64,000 nt of DNA from Halorussus salinisoli (GCA_005239435.1 SZNP01000001.1:992001-1056000), one strand, 5' to 3'; positions 42,022 to 50,474 are shown, counted from the stretch's first letter. The notes: generated by a model from the sequence alone, not told the origin. Numbers and translations: made by a program.

Positions 42022-42534
42022 ATGAACGCCCGTGACCTGATGACGACCGACGTAGAGACGGTTCACCCGAACGACGATATCGGCGAGGTGCTGACCCGAC
42101 TCGCGCGCGCCGACTTCAACGGGTTCCCGGTCGTGGACGACGACGACCGGGTGGTCGGTATCGTGACCCAACACGACCTCGTCCACATCTTCCAACCCAG
42201 CGACCGGACGCTCTGGATTCCGGTCGGGTTCCCGCCGTTCCTCGAAACCCTCGAATACGCCATCGACCTCTCGTGGGACGAACTCGACAGGGAACTCGAC
42301 CTGCTGAAACACGCCGGAAAGCCGGTCCGGACCGTCATGACCGACGACGTGGTGACGGTCGAACCGGACACCGACTTCGACACCATCCTCGACCTGTTGG
42401 CCGACGACGAGCGCGACATCAACCGCCTGCCGGTCGTGGACGAGGACGACCGATTGGTCGGTATCGTCGCCCGACAGGACGTGCTTCGGGCGGTCCGCGA
42501 CGAACGTCGGACTACCGGCGAACCGGTGTCGTAA
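42022..42534 (+). CDS. CBS-domain pair protein
   Basis: A 170-residue protein made of two CBS domains. The first is MTTDVETVHPNDDIGEVLTR ... FPVVDDDDRVVGIVTQHDL and the second TDDVVTVEPDTDFDTILDLL ... LPVVDEDDRLVGIVARQDVL. They are separated by a linker of about 40 residues (FQPSDRTLWIPVGFPPFLET ...). CBS pairs bind adenosyl nucleotides such as AMP, ATP or SAM and regulate other proteins. No partner domain is fused and none is obvious nearby. The ATG at 42022 starts directly before the first CBS motif. Confidence 0.85.
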   Translation: MNARDLMTTDVETVHPNDDIGEVLTRLARADFNGFPVVDDDDRVVGIVTQHDLVHIFQPSDRTLWIPVGFPPFLETLEYAIDLSWDELDRELDLLKHAGKPVRTVMTDDVVTVEPDTDFDTILDLLADDERDINRLPVVDEDDRLVGIVARQDVLRAVRDERRTTGEPVS

Positions 42535-42612
42535 GCCGGTCGTCCAGTCGCGCAACCGGCAAACCCTGTCGCCCTTCGAAACGTTGACTCTCCGGCGGCG
42601 TCCAGTTCAGTC

Positions 42613-43545
42613 GTGACCAGATACCGGAACGTCGCGCTGTTCGTCGTGTTGGCCGCCGTCTGGGGGTCGGCGTTCATGGCCATCAAGGCCGGACTCGAAT
42701 ACTTCCCGCCGGTACTCTTCGCCGCGATCCGCTACGACATCGCTGGCGTGCTGATGTTGGGGTACGCCGCCTACGCCGTCGACCGCTGGCGACCCCGCGG
42801 CCGGAGCGAGTGGACGCTGGTTCTCGTCGGCGGAACCTTGATGATAGCCGCCTACCACGCCTTCCTGTTCGTCGGCGAGGGGTACGCCAGCGTGACGAGC
42901 GCAGTCGCAGCGGTCGTCGTCAGCCTCAGTCCCGTCCTGACCACCGGGTTCGCCCGCCTCCTGCTCCCGAGCGAGCGCCTGACTCCGGCGGGCATCGCGG
43001 GCCTGCTGTTGGGTCTCGTCGGCGTCGTGATTCTGAGCGACCCGAATCCGAACAGCCTCGTGACCTCGAGCGTGGTCGGCAAGGGACTGGTGTTCGCCGC
43101 GGCCGGGTCGTTCGCACTCGGAAGCGTCCTGACCAGGCGCATCGACGCCGAACTGCCGATAGAGACGATGGAAGCGTGGTCGATGATACTCGGTGCGGTC
43201 GTGATGCACGTCGTCAGCGTCGCCCGCCCGACCGAGTCGTTCGCCGCGATTCGGTGGACGCCCGAGGCCATCGCTGCGATGGCCTACCTCTCCATCGCCG
43301 CGAGCGCGCTCGGATTCCTCGTCTACTTCGACCTGCTGGACCGCCTCGGACCCATCGAAATCAACCTCGTCTCGTACGTCGCCCCGGTGTTCGCGGCCCT
43401 CTCGGGGTGGTGGTTCCTCGGCGAAGTCATCGACCTCACGACCGTCGGGGGCTTTCTCGTCATCTTCGCCGGGTTCTGTCTGATGAAACGCGAGGCACTG
43501 GCCCGCGAACTTCCCAAAATCCGGGCGGCCGTGTTGCGCCAGTGA
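42613..43545 (+). CDS. DMT-superfamily (EamA) transporter
   Basis: A 310-residue membrane protein with ten hydrophobic segments in two EamA repeats (first repeat from VALFVVLAAVWGSAFMAIKA; second from GKGLVFAAAGSFALGSVLTR). PSERLTPAGIAGLLLGLVGV and YVAPVFAALSGWWFLGEVID are family blocks. Members export metabolites such as amino acids. It starts with GTG at 42613; no better start is near. Confidence 0.85.
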   Translation: MTRYRNVALFVVLAAVWGSAFMAIKAGLEYFPPVLFAAIRYDIAGVLMLGYAAYAVDRWRPRGRSEWTLVLVGGTLMIAAYHAFLFVGEGYASVTSAVAAVVVSLSPVLTTGFARLLLPSERLTPAGIAGLLLGLVGVVILSDPNPNSLVTSSVVGKGLVFAAAGSFALGSVLTRRIDAELPIETMEAWSMILGAVVMHVVSVARPTESFAAIRWTPEAIAAMAYLSIAASALGFLVYFDLLDRLGPIEINLVSYVAPVFAALSGWWFLGEVIDLTTVGGFLVIFAGFCLMKREALARELPKIRAAVLRQ

Positions 43546-43651
43546 TGGGGGCCGAGAGTTTCCCGGTACCGAGCGACGAGTGGTGAGACTCGGCAGGACG
43601 GCTACCGCGACTCCACAAGGATTTTAGCCTCCCGACGAACACGAACGAGCA

Positions 43652-43876
43652 ATGACCGAACGGGGGACCGAGTTCACCGGGTTCACGTCAGACGCGGAGC
43701 AGTTACGGGTCGACGCCGAGCGGTCGCCACTCGCCACGGCACTGTTCGTCGTCGGCGTCGTCGCCGTCGCGGTGAACAGCGCGCTCTACTTCTTCGGCGT
43801 CGAGGCGCTGTCCCACCCGGCCGTCTCGGTGTTCGGACTCGCCTTGCTGGTGCCGCTGTATCTCGAAGAGCGGTGA
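43652..43876 (+). CDS. small membrane protein with two hydrophobic segments, 74 aa
   Basis: After a polar acidic N terminus (TERGTEFTGFTSDAEQLRVD) come two membrane helices at about 29-47 (ATALFVVGVVAVAVNSAL) and 57-70 (AVSVFGLALLVPLYL). No family was recognised. The codon bias is good, and the AT-rich word ggattttag (about 43618-43626) lies about 30 bases before the ATG. Confidence 0.6.
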   Translation: MTERGTEFTGFTSDAEQLRVDAERSPLATALFVVGVVAVAVNSALYFFGVEALSHPAVSVFGLALLVPLYLEER

Positions 43877-43960
43877 CCGGAACGGCCGTCACCGGCCGTC
43901 CGGTCGGGTCGTCTGGCCGCAACTGCTTTTCGACCGAATCCAGTAGATCCTCTACTCTCG

Positions 43961-44674
43961 ATGAACACGTTCACCATCGCCCGGCCGACAGTCGTCGCGG
44001 TCGGAATCGGCATCCTCCTCGTCGTCGGGGCCGTCGGCGGCGGGGCCGTCGGCGTCGAAGCGCTCGACGCAGAGCAGAACAGCACCGTCAAGCAAACGAC
44101 CGCCGCGACCGCCGGTGGAGCAGTCGCGGTTCAGAACGAGAGCGACGGAAACGACTCCACCGTCCCGCCGAACCAGACCGTCGAAGCGATGCGAGCGGTG
44201 GAAAATCGGACGAACGGCACCGTTGTCGGAGCGCGACTCCGCGGCGAGGAAGACGCCGAACTGGAAGCGGCGGTGTTCGTCTACGAACTCGACGTGTTGA
44301 CGGCTAACGGAACGAGCCTCGTCGCCGAGGTGTACGCCGGGAACGCGACCGTAATCGGCGTCGAAGAAGCCAACGAGAGCGACGGCGTCCTCGGCGACCT
44401 GTTCGAGTCGGACGACGGCGTCCCCGACGAGGCGCGAAACGCGAGCTCGCTTCGGTCGGCCACCGAGGCTGTCCGACTCGCTGTGAACGAAACAGAGGCC
44501 GAGCGGGCGAATCAGACCGTCACCGCGGTCGAACTCGGTACCCGGGACGACGCTCCGGTCTACACGGTGACGCTATTCGAATCCGGTGGCGAACCTCGGG
44601 AGATAGTGGTGTCCGCCGAGAGAGGAGCGGACGACGACATCGTCACGACCGACCCTGAGAGTCGCGGGAACTGA
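43961..44674 (+). CDS. secreted, N-glycosylation-site-rich PepSY-like protein
   Basis: A 237-residue protein with an N-terminal hydrophobic segment (VVAVGIGILLVVGAVGGGAV, about 12-31) acting as signal or anchor. The external part has two PepSY-like repeats. The first is VGARLRGEEDAELEAAVFVY, ELDVLTANGTSLVAEVYAGN and ATVIGVEEA; the second is built around TVTAVELGTRDDAPVYTVTL. Many N-x-S/T sites (NST, NES, NQT, NGT, NAT, NAS, NET) suggest heavy surface glycosylation. PepSY domains are often linked to protease inhibition or lipid/redox proteins; its role here is unknown. Confidence 0.65.
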   Translation: MNTFTIARPTVVAVGIGILLVVGAVGGGAVGVEALDAEQNSTVKQTTAATAGGAVAVQNESDGNDSTVPPNQTVEAMRAVENRTNGTVVGARLRGEEDAELEAAVFVYELDVLTANGTSLVAEVYAGNATVIGVEEANESDGVLGDLFESDDGVPDEARNASSLRSATEAVRLAVNETEAERANQTVTAVELGTRDDAPVYTVTLFESGGEPREIVVSAERGADDDIVTTDPESRGN

Positions 44675-44686
44675 CCGCGAAACCCG

Positions 44687-45655
44687 TCACTTCGCGTTCG
44701 CCAGTCGGTCGAACTGCTCGTCCGTGAGGTCGATGTCGGTGGCCGCGAGATTCTCGTCCAGTTGGTCTACGGTGCGTGCGCCGACGATGGGTGCCGTGAC
44801 CTGCTCGTGGTCGGTCAGCCACGCGAGACTGACCTGCGCGGGCGTCGCGCCGACTTCCTCGGCGACGGCCTCGGCGGCCTCCAGCACGTCGAAGTTCTCG
44901 CCGGTGAGGTACGAGTCGCGGAACTGTTCGTCGGTCGCGCCCCGCGTCCCTTCCGGCGGTTCCTCGCCGCGTTCGTACTTGCCCGTGAGGAACCCGCCGG
45001 CGAGGGGACTCCACGGCACGACGCCGACGTCGTAGTCGGCGCACATCTCGAGGTAGTTCCCCTCGATTTCGCGGTTAGCGAGGTTGTACCGCGGCTGTGC
45101 GAGTTTGAACGGTTCGTAGCCGCGTTTGTCGGCGAGTTCGTTGGCCTTGGCGACCTTCCAAGCGTTGGGTTCGAGCGTCGAAGCCCCGAGGTAGTTGACC
45201 TTGCCGTCGCGAACGAACCCGTCTAGGGTTCGCATAAACTCCTCGGCGGGCGTCTCGTCGTCCCAGCGGTGAACGTAGAGCAGGTCCACGTAGTCGGTAC
45301 CGAGGCGGTCCAGAATCTCGTCGACGTTGTTCCGGAGGTGTTTGCGCGAGAGGCCCTTCCCGTTCGGGTCGTCGCGGGTCGGCCAGTAGATTTTGGACGC
45401 GACGACGAAGTCCTCACGGTCGCGGTCGGACAACCAGTCCCCGATGTACTCCTCGCTCCGGCCGTCGCCGTACATGTCGGCGGTGTCGATGAAGTTACCG
45501 CCAGCGTCGGCGTAGGCGTCGAGGAGGTTGTGCGCGCGCTTCTCGCCGATTTCGATCTCGCCTTCGTCGTTCTTCCGGCCGAAACGCCACGTTCCGAACG
45601 CGACTTCGCTGACTTTCGTGCCGGTACGACCGAGCGACACCGTGTCGAGGTCCAT
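44687..45655 (-). CDS. aldo/keto reductase
   Basis: A 322-residue NADPH-dependent TIM-barrel oxidoreductase. The catalytic Asp and Tyr are in FIDTADMYGDG, the Lys in FVVASKIYW and the His in LLYVHRWDDE. VNYLGASTLEPNAWKVAKAN and the C-terminal cofactor loop APIVGARTVDQLDENLAA are family blocks. It resembles general AKRs that reduce aldehydes and ketones or act on sugar-like compounds; the substrate is unknown. It is convergent with the PepSY-like gene, 12 bases between stops. Confidence 0.9.
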   Translation of the reverse strand: MDLDTVSLGRTGTKVSEVAFGTWRFGRKNDEGEIEIGEKRAHNLLDAYADAGGNFIDTADMYGDGRSEEYIGDWLSDRDREDFVVASKIYWPTRDDPNGKGLSRKHLRNNVDEILDRLGTDYVDLLYVHRWDDETPAEEFMRTLDGFVRDGKVNYLGASTLEPNAWKVAKANELADKRGYEPFKLAQPRYNLANREIEGNYLEMCADYDVGVVPWSPLAGGFLTGKYERGEEPPEGTRGATDEQFRDSYLTGENFDVLEAAEAVAEEVGATPAQVSLAWLTDHEQVTAPIVGARTVDQLDENLAATDIDLTDEQFDRLANAK

Positions 45656-45760
45656 GGCCAGTCGTTACCCCAGGGCGCTGTTAAACCCGTCTCTTTCGAC
45701 GGAACGGAGAGTATCAGGAGGAGTCGAAAACGGGAAGGCGGACGGAGGGCCGACGCGTCG

Positions 45761-46057
45761 TCACTCCCGCTTGTGGCCGTGTCCAGCGAGGAGCGCCGCG
45801 AGGTTCAGGACGAGGAGACCGACGAACGTGAGCAGTTCGGCCTGCGTCGAGATGCCGGTCAGCAGGAGGGGTAGGTAGAGGAACGGGAGAGCGACCGCCG
45901 ACCAGAAACCGACGACTTCGAGTGGGGTCGTCAGCGTGTGTTCGTGGTAGCGGTCGTGGAGAGCGGCGAACTTGTGACTCCCTGCAGTCGCTTCACCGGC
46001 CTCTGCAGGGGACCCGATGGCGGACTTGTTTTCCTTTTGGAGGGTGGAATCGGTCAT
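45761..46057 (-). CDS. small membrane protein with two hydrophobic segments, 98 aa
   Basis: A polar N-terminal half with SHKFAALHDRYHEHTLTTPL is followed by two membrane helices (about 50-66, FWSAVALPFLYLPLLLTG; about 73-92, ELLTFVGLLVLNLAALLA) and a histidine-basic end GHGHKRE. No family was recognised. On the leftward strand the word gttatatta (about 46096-46104) lies about 40-45 bases before the ATG and is the likely TATA box. Confidence 0.6.
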   Translation of the reverse strand: MTDSTLQKENKSAIGSPAEAGEATAGSHKFAALHDRYHEHTLTTPLEVVGFWSAVALPFLYLPLLLTGISTQAELLTFVGLLVLNLAALLAGHGHKRE

Positions 46058-46403
46058 GGGGACGTCTCGACCTCAACGTATCATTACACCCCACGGGTAA
46101 TATAACGGGCCGAGCGTTAGTGCGATTTCAGAATAGTTCATCGGACGCGAGCCGAAAACGGTACCTTTCAAAACGGTCTCTAATCGGCCGATAAAATTTA
46201 AAACCTCATCTGCATCCTCTTTTACCTCTTTTCCCCACCTGTAGAAATGTTGGAATACCGGTGGCCGAGACGAGATAATCAGGCGTTGCTTGCGGCCCGA
46301 TAGGAACCCGATATCGGTTCCGTCTTCGCCGGCAGTCCACGCAGCGATGTCGGAGCGATTCCGGCAGCAAAAAATGAAGGTCACCGGGGAGAAAACGGAA
46401 ACC
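46058..46403. other. 346-base AT-richer divergent intergenic region
   Basis: The region has lower GC than its surroundings. It holds the likely TATA box of the leftward membrane protein gene (46096-46104) and an A-rich word (gcaaaaaatg, about 46367-46376) about 30 bases before the rightward ATG at 46404. A leftward reading frame of 110 codons (46073-46405) crosses it, with blocks VFQHFYRWGKEVKEDADEVL and NYSEIALTLGPLYYPWGVMI. It is not acidic and covers both promoters, so it is reported only as a low-confidence observation. Confidence 0.4.
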
Positions 46404-46673
46404 ATGAGCGAGCGAGCGGACTGGATGCGGCCGGAGGACGACCACTTGCTCGCCCTGCTCCGGACGGAGCGCAAGGACACCTTCAACGCCATCGCCGCGC
46501 AGTTACCGCTCTCGCGCGAACGGGTCGCCGACCGCTGTCGGACGCTCGCCACCTACGGCTTAGTCGAACATCTCGGGAGCGACATCTACACCATCAGTTC
46601 GCTCGGGGAGCGATACCTCGACGGCGAAGTCGAGGTGGTCGAACTCGGAGACCCCGGAAACGACGGAGAGTGA
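46404..46673 (+). CDS. small winged-helix regulator, PhiH1-repressor-like
   Basis: An 89-residue protein starting MSERADWMRPEDDHLLALLR. The helix-turn-helix is FNAIAAQLPLSRERVADRCR, followed by the wing-like end TLATYGLVEHLGSDIYTISS and a short acidic tail. The form ADWM-x-P-x-D-x-x-L at the start is typical of the haloarchaeal phage PhiH1 repressor-like family. An alternative start at 46374 would add ten residues; an A-rich word about 30 bases ahead of 46404 supports the shorter form. Target unknown. Confidence 0.75.
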   Translation: MSERADWMRPEDDHLLALLRTERKDTFNAIAAQLPLSRERVADRCRTLATYGLVEHLGSDIYTISSLGERYLDGEVEVVELGDPGNDGE

Positions 46674-46940
46674 CCGCCGGAACCTCACGACGGTAGCACT
46701 CTGTTCGGGACGCAGCAAAACCGGTCTGTGACCGTTCCGGAGGTCGAAACCCGGCCGAAACCGACGAGTCCACAGGTGAGATGGTGAAAATCTGGAAGCA
46801 GTACGGCGGCGTACTTGATTTCCGAGTCGGGTGGAACGGTCGAAACCGTCGGGAATCGTCGGGAGTGACGGGGGCGTTTACCAGGTACCCCTGAGTGGTG
46901 ACCCGTAGACGCGGGTAGTTCCCGCGACGAATCGAACACC

Positions 46941-47279
46941 ATGGCCGCAACGACGAACCCTGAAACCATGAACCGCAACACGACGTTCGACCTGTTGAGT
47001 AGTCCCGTGCGCCGAGAGATCATCGTGACCCTCCACGAGTCCGAGGCGGTCGACTGGGACCGGCTGACGGAGGCAGTGGCGACGGCCGAAACCGACACCG
47101 ACAAAGACGCCCGTCGCCAGATTCGCATCGCACTCCACCACAACCACCTCCCCCGCCTGGCCGAGGCCGGGTTGGTCGTCTACGACGACGAGACGGTGAC
47201 GGCGACGACCCGACTCGATACGGTCGCCGACGAAATAGCGCGCTTCGATGGGGCCGGCGAAGCCCTCACGCAGGCCTGA
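46941..47279 (+). CDS. winged-helix regulator, DUF7344-like
   Basis: A 112-residue protein with LLSSPVRREIIVTLHESEAV, WDRLTEAVATAETDTDK and RIALHHNHLPRLAEAGLVVY, a second member of the family seen at 34049. The segment IALHHNHLPRLAEAGLV matches the LHRMHLPKLTEAGIV block of the paralogue. An in-frame ATG at 46968 could be the true start. A zinc-ribbon microprotein gene follows after three bases, so the two are almost certainly co-transcribed. Confidence 0.75.
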   Translation: MAATTNPETMNRNTTFDLLSSPVRREIIVTLHESEAVDWDRLTEAVATAETDTDKDARRQIRIALHHNHLPRLAEAGLVVYDDETVTATTRLDTVADEIARFDGAGEALTQA

Positions 47280-47282
47280 CTC

Positions 47283-47429
47283 ATGGTCGTTCACGCACTT
47301 CAGTGTACGGAGTGTACAGAGACCAGAATCGGCCGCGACACCGACGACGGTATCACCCCCGTCAAGCGGACGTGCCCGAACTGCGGGTCCTCGTCGTACG
47401 TGCCGTTGGCCAGAACGCGAAGCGACTGA
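47283..47429 (+). CDS. zinc-ribbon microprotein, 48 aa
   Basis: The protein reads MVVHALQCTECTETRIGRDT, then DDGITPVKRTCPNCGSSSYV and PLARTRSD. The two CxxC knuckles (CTEC and CPNC) spaced by about 20 residues are the form of a zinc ribbon. The ATG at 47283 is three bases after the stop of the DUF7344-like gene. Codon use is normal. The pairing suggests a DNA-binding regulator with a small zinc partner (inference). Confidence 0.7.
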   Translation: MVVHALQCTECTETRIGRDTDDGITPVKRTCPNCGSSSYVPLARTRSD

Positions 47430-47478
47430 GTCGCTGTCTCTGTATTTTCGGTCTGCTCGACGCCGAACATCGCCCGGG

Positions 47479-48426
47479 CTACTCGCCGCGACGGAGTGCG
47501 AGCAGCGCTACCGCCGCTAGCGCGAGGACGCCGGTGGAGAGGCCGAATCCCGGAACGTCCTCTGTGTGAGTCGTAGACTCGGTCGTTTCGTCCTGTACTG
47601 CTCGCTTCGTCGTCTCGGCGGTCTCTCGGTTGGTCGGCGGAGTCCGGAAGACACCCGTTACTTCCTTCTGCGATTCGCCGTTCGCTCGGACGCGGAGGGT
47701 GAACTCGGTCCCGTTCTCGACGTCACTCGGCAGTCCCTCGAAGTCGAACGAGGCGCGGAACCGGCCGCCGTCGGTAACGGTCGCGGTTTCGGACTGTACG
47801 AACGTGTCGCCGCGAGCGAGAACCTGTATCACCGTCCCTGGCGTGAGGTCGACCGTCCCGGTAATGGTTTGATTCTTCGCTCGGGCGACGACGACTCCGT
47901 CTTCGATATCGGCCACGTGGCCGGCGTACGGACCCGGGGTGGTGGTTTCGGTCTCGGGTTCCGAATCCGACTCGGGCGGTCGAGTGACGACGAGTCTCGA
48001 CACGTCGGTCGCGTTGGCATCACTCGCGTTACCCGGCGCGACGGCGAGATCGTAAATGCCCACGGTGAGGAGGTGGTCGTCGTCGAGGTCGGTCTCGTTC
48101 TCGACGGTCACGGTGTCGGCCTCGACGGTGACGGAGAATGCCCCGCCGTGACCTGCGTTACTGGTGTCGTACTGGAGGGTGACGTTTCGGTCACCGTTCC
48201 CGTCGCGGACGACGACAGTTGCGACGTAGTTGACCGCTTCCGAACCGATAGTAACGGTCGCAGTGTCCGTGTTCGAGAGTCCGACGGGGATTTCCGCCGT
48301 TTCACCGGCGGTCGTCTCGACGGTACCTGCGTCGAACTCTGCCGAGGGAGACGTGCCGAGAACCGGTGCAGTGGTCGATAGGAGGACGACGAGTGCGAGG
48401 GTCAGGGTGCGACGTTTCCGTTGCAT
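47479..48426 (-). CDS. PGF-CTERM surface protein, BGTF/DUF7827-like
   Basis: A 315-residue exported protein. The signal peptide is at 1-25 (KRRTLTLALVVLLSTTAPVLG). The external part has beta-rich domains (TVETTAGETAEIPVGLSNTD, VVVARAKNQTITGTVDLTPG) of the kind found in haloarchaeal surface glycoproteins with BGTF/DUF7827 domains. A threonine-rich stalk (RETAETTKRAVQDETTESTT) precedes the C-terminal motif PGFGLSTGVLALAAVALLAL and final RRGE. That is the PGF-CTERM sorting signal cut by archaeosortase A, with lipid attachment. The promoter lies inside an inverted repeat (48445-48472). Confidence 0.85.
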   Translation of the reverse strand: MQRKRRTLTLALVVLLSTTAPVLGTSPSAEFDAGTVETTAGETAEIPVGLSNTDTATVTIGSEAVNYVATVVVRDGNGDRNVTLQYDTSNAGHGGAFSVTVEADTVTVENETDLDDDHLLTVGIYDLAVAPGNASDANATDVSRLVVTRPPESDSEPETETTTPGPYAGHVADIEDGVVVARAKNQTITGTVDLTPGTVIQVLARGDTFVQSETATVTDGGRFRASFDFEGLPSDVENGTEFTLRVRANGESQKEVTGVFRTPPTNRETAETTKRAVQDETTESTTHTEDVPGFGLSTGVLALAAVALLALRRGE

Positions 48427-48444
48427 CTTCCATCTGCCGATTCA

Positions 48445-48472
48445 CTTACCTCGATAAAAGATGTTAGGTAAG
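48445..48472. promoter_or_regulatory. inverted repeat enclosing the TATA box of the PGF-CTERM gene
   Basis: CTTACCT (48445-48451) and AGGTAAG (48466-48472) are perfect inverted arms around 14 bases. On the leftward strand the spacer contains a TATA-like word (cttttatc, about 48453-48460) placed about 30 bases before the ATG at 48426. A dimeric protein bound here would cover the TATA box, so repression is the simplest reading. The right arm with its flank (AGATGTTAGGTAAG, 48459-48472) recurs near 55500. Confidence 0.55.
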
Positions 48473-48647
48473 ATACAATCAGTGTTTTAATCCAGGATCG
48501 TTCGTGATGGTCCGGGGGTTCCGTAGCCGGAACACGGATTATCGGGGATTCTGCGACTGGGAGTGCGTCCGGCGATTACGGGACCGAAGGGGGTGTCGGC
48601 CCAGCCGTCACTCCGTGGTCTGATCAAGCGTGACGAAAGCGGGAAAA

Positions 48648-48797
48648 TGCCCGGGGAGGGCTCCGAACCCTCGATCTCCGCATGACCCAGGTTAGAGGCT
48701 CGGCGGGCCTCTCGGGCATGGGAGGCTTCCAAGGCCTGAGCACCGAATCTCAGTAACCCTATGAGTGCGGCGCTATGTCCAGCTAAGCCACCCGGGC
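48648..48797 (-). tRNA. elongator tRNA-Met (anticodon CAU) with intron
   Basis: On the minus strand the gene starts GCCCGGGTGGCTTAGCTGG and ends CCTCCCCGGGC plus discriminator A, giving the acceptor pair GCCCGGG/CCCGGGC. Exon 1 (48760-48797) ends with CCGCA CTCATA and exon 2 (48648-48683) begins ATGCGG. Joined, they make the arm CCGCA-CTCATAA-TGCGG with anticodon CAT. The intron is about 76 bases (48684-48759), inserted one base after the anticodon, the usual archaeal place for a bulge-helix-bulge. Boundaries are inferred from pairing. Haloarchaeal elongator tRNA-Met is known to carry such an intron. Confidence 0.92.
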
Positions 48798-49201
48798 TCG
48801 GTTTCGAGTAGGGGGGTGTTACTCTTTAAAGTTCTCATCTTCCGGCGGTTCGGGACGGCGGGGCACGGGAATTTTCGTGGAACTGAATCGGTTCGGGGGA
48901 CTGCAGGAAGCGAATCGAAACGTGGAGCACGTGAGTCGAGAGAGCTACTGCTAGCCACCGCAACGGCACGGCCACTGCACCGCGACCGCAGACCTCGCAC
49001 GGTGGGCGCGGCGCACGAGTACGCCGCACCCGTACGCGCCGCGTACGAAGAACGGACGAGATACAGGCGAAGGAGAACAGGCGAAGGAGAACCGGAGAGC
49101 AGGATACGCACGGGCGATCAGGGGACGGGTTCTCGCGTCGAGCCGAATACCTCGCGCGGCTACCCGGCGGATTTAAGCCGGGGGGCTAATCATACCAGTG
49201 C
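48798..49201. other. 404-base intergenic region upstream of tRNA-Met and of the DUF7115-like gene
   Basis: The left part would hold the tRNA-Met promoter (ctttaaag-like word at about 48824-48832, leftward). The middle is GC-rich with an inverted stretch around gtacgc/gcgtac (about 49031-49047) and a short direct repeat of acaggcgaaggaga (about 49062-49090). At 49171-49178 the word atttaagc lies about 28 bases before the ATG at 49202 and is a good TATA element for that gene. No ORF is convincing. Confidence 0.5.
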
Positions 49202-50458
49202 ATGAGCGCTCCCGCCATCGTACAGTCTCGATTGAACGGCGAACAGGTCGCAGCACAGGTCTCGCTCGGAGGCGAAGACGGTCTCTACGTGACCCGTACG
49301 CGGACCCTCATCTACCGCGCGGACGGACTCCTGAGCGACGAGTCCGTCGAGGAGTACCCTCACGAGGCCGAGCGCATCGAAATCTCGGAGGGTCGGCGCA
49401 AGTCGGCCGTCGAACTCGACTACGGTATCGAGGGCGAAGAGAAGTTCAAGGTCCCGAGCAACCGACTCTACGAGGCGCTCCACCCCGTGCTGGCGGGCGT
49501 GCTGAACGCCGCCGACGTGACCGGTCCCGACGAGACGGTCAAGCAGACCTACCAGTTCAGCGAACTCACGCTGGTCATCACCAGCGAGCGCGTCGTCAAG
49601 CACGTCGGCGCGGCGGTCTGGGACCAGGACTACGAGGAGTTCCACTTCGACGACGTGACCGCGCTCGACGTCGAAGAAGGGAGCGTCTCGTCGCAGATCA
49701 TCATCGAGACCGACGGCCGACCGCAGCGCATCAAGACCCCGAGCGACCAGACCCGCGAAGTCCGCGAGCGCATCGAGCGCGCACTCCTCGACCACTACGA
49801 CGCTGGCTCCTACGAGGAGTTCGCTCGCGAACACGCCGACCCGGACGACCACGCCGACGCCGAGGGCGACCCGTCCGCCGACGCCGAGTCCGAGATCGAC
49901 GAGGACGCCGACCCGCTGGCCGGTGGCGGCGTGGACCCCATCGACGCCAACCCGCCGGAACTCGACGAGGACGGTGCCATCGTGGAGGACGAGGCGAGCA
50001 TGAGGACGGGCGACCGGTCCGACGACGCCGAAGAGGTGAGCGCCGCCGAGGCGAGTGACGCCGCCGCGAAGGCCGCGGCCGCGAGCGAGACGGAAGCGAC
50101 CGAGAACGCCGAGGCCGCCGACGGCACCGACGACGAGTCGGCGCGAGCGCAGTCGGACGACGGCGCGTCGGCAGTCGGCGATGCGGAACAGTCGGCTGAC
50201 GCGGGCGACGCGGCCCTGACCGCCGACCCCGCCGACGGGGGTCGGGCCGCCACTGCCACGAACGCGGACGGCGAGGCCGCCAGTTCGGACGGGTTCGCCG
50301 ACTCGGGCTTCGAGCCAGCGAGTTCGGAGTTGGAGGCCGACACCACCGAAGCGCAACTGGCGGCGTTGACCGAGGCGGTCGAGCGCCAGAACGAACTACT
50401 GGCCGAGCAACAGCGCACGCTCGAAACGCTCATCGAGGAACTGAGTCGCGGTCGGTGA
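49202..50458 (+). CDS. conserved haloarchaeal protein, DUF7115-like, with acidic linker and C-terminal coiled coil
   Basis: A 418-residue protein in three parts. Residues 1-205 form two related beta-rich domains (GGEDGLYVTRTRTLIYRADG; TYQFSELTLVITSERVVKHV), each like a lipid- or peptide-binding PH/GRAM-type fold. Residues about 206-375 are an alanine- and aspartate-rich low-complexity linker. Residues about 380-415 are a helical coiled coil (EAQLAALTEAVERQNELLAE ...). I recall the first part as DUF7115. No enzyme motif or membrane segment was seen. A TATA-like word at 49171-49178 fits the ATG at 49202. Confidence 0.7.
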   Translation: MSAPAIVQSRLNGEQVAAQVSLGGEDGLYVTRTRTLIYRADGLLSDESVEEYPHEAERIEISEGRRKSAVELDYGIEGEEKFKVPSNRLYEALHPVLAGVLNAADVTGPDETVKQTYQFSELTLVITSERVVKHVGAAVWDQDYEEFHFDDVTALDVEEGSVSSQIIIETDGRPQRIKTPSDQTREVRERIERALLDHYDAGSYEEFAREHADPDDHADAEGDPSADAESEIDEDADPLAGGGVDPIDANPPELDEDGAIVEDEASMRTGDRSDDAEEVSAAEASDAAAKAAAASETEATENAEAADGTDDESARAQSDDGASAVGDAEQSADAGDAALTADPADGGRAATATNADGEAASSDGFADSGFEPASSELEADTTEAQLAALTEAVERQNELLAEQQRTLETLIEELSRGR

Positions 50459-50474
50459 GTCGTTCGTCGGGAGT

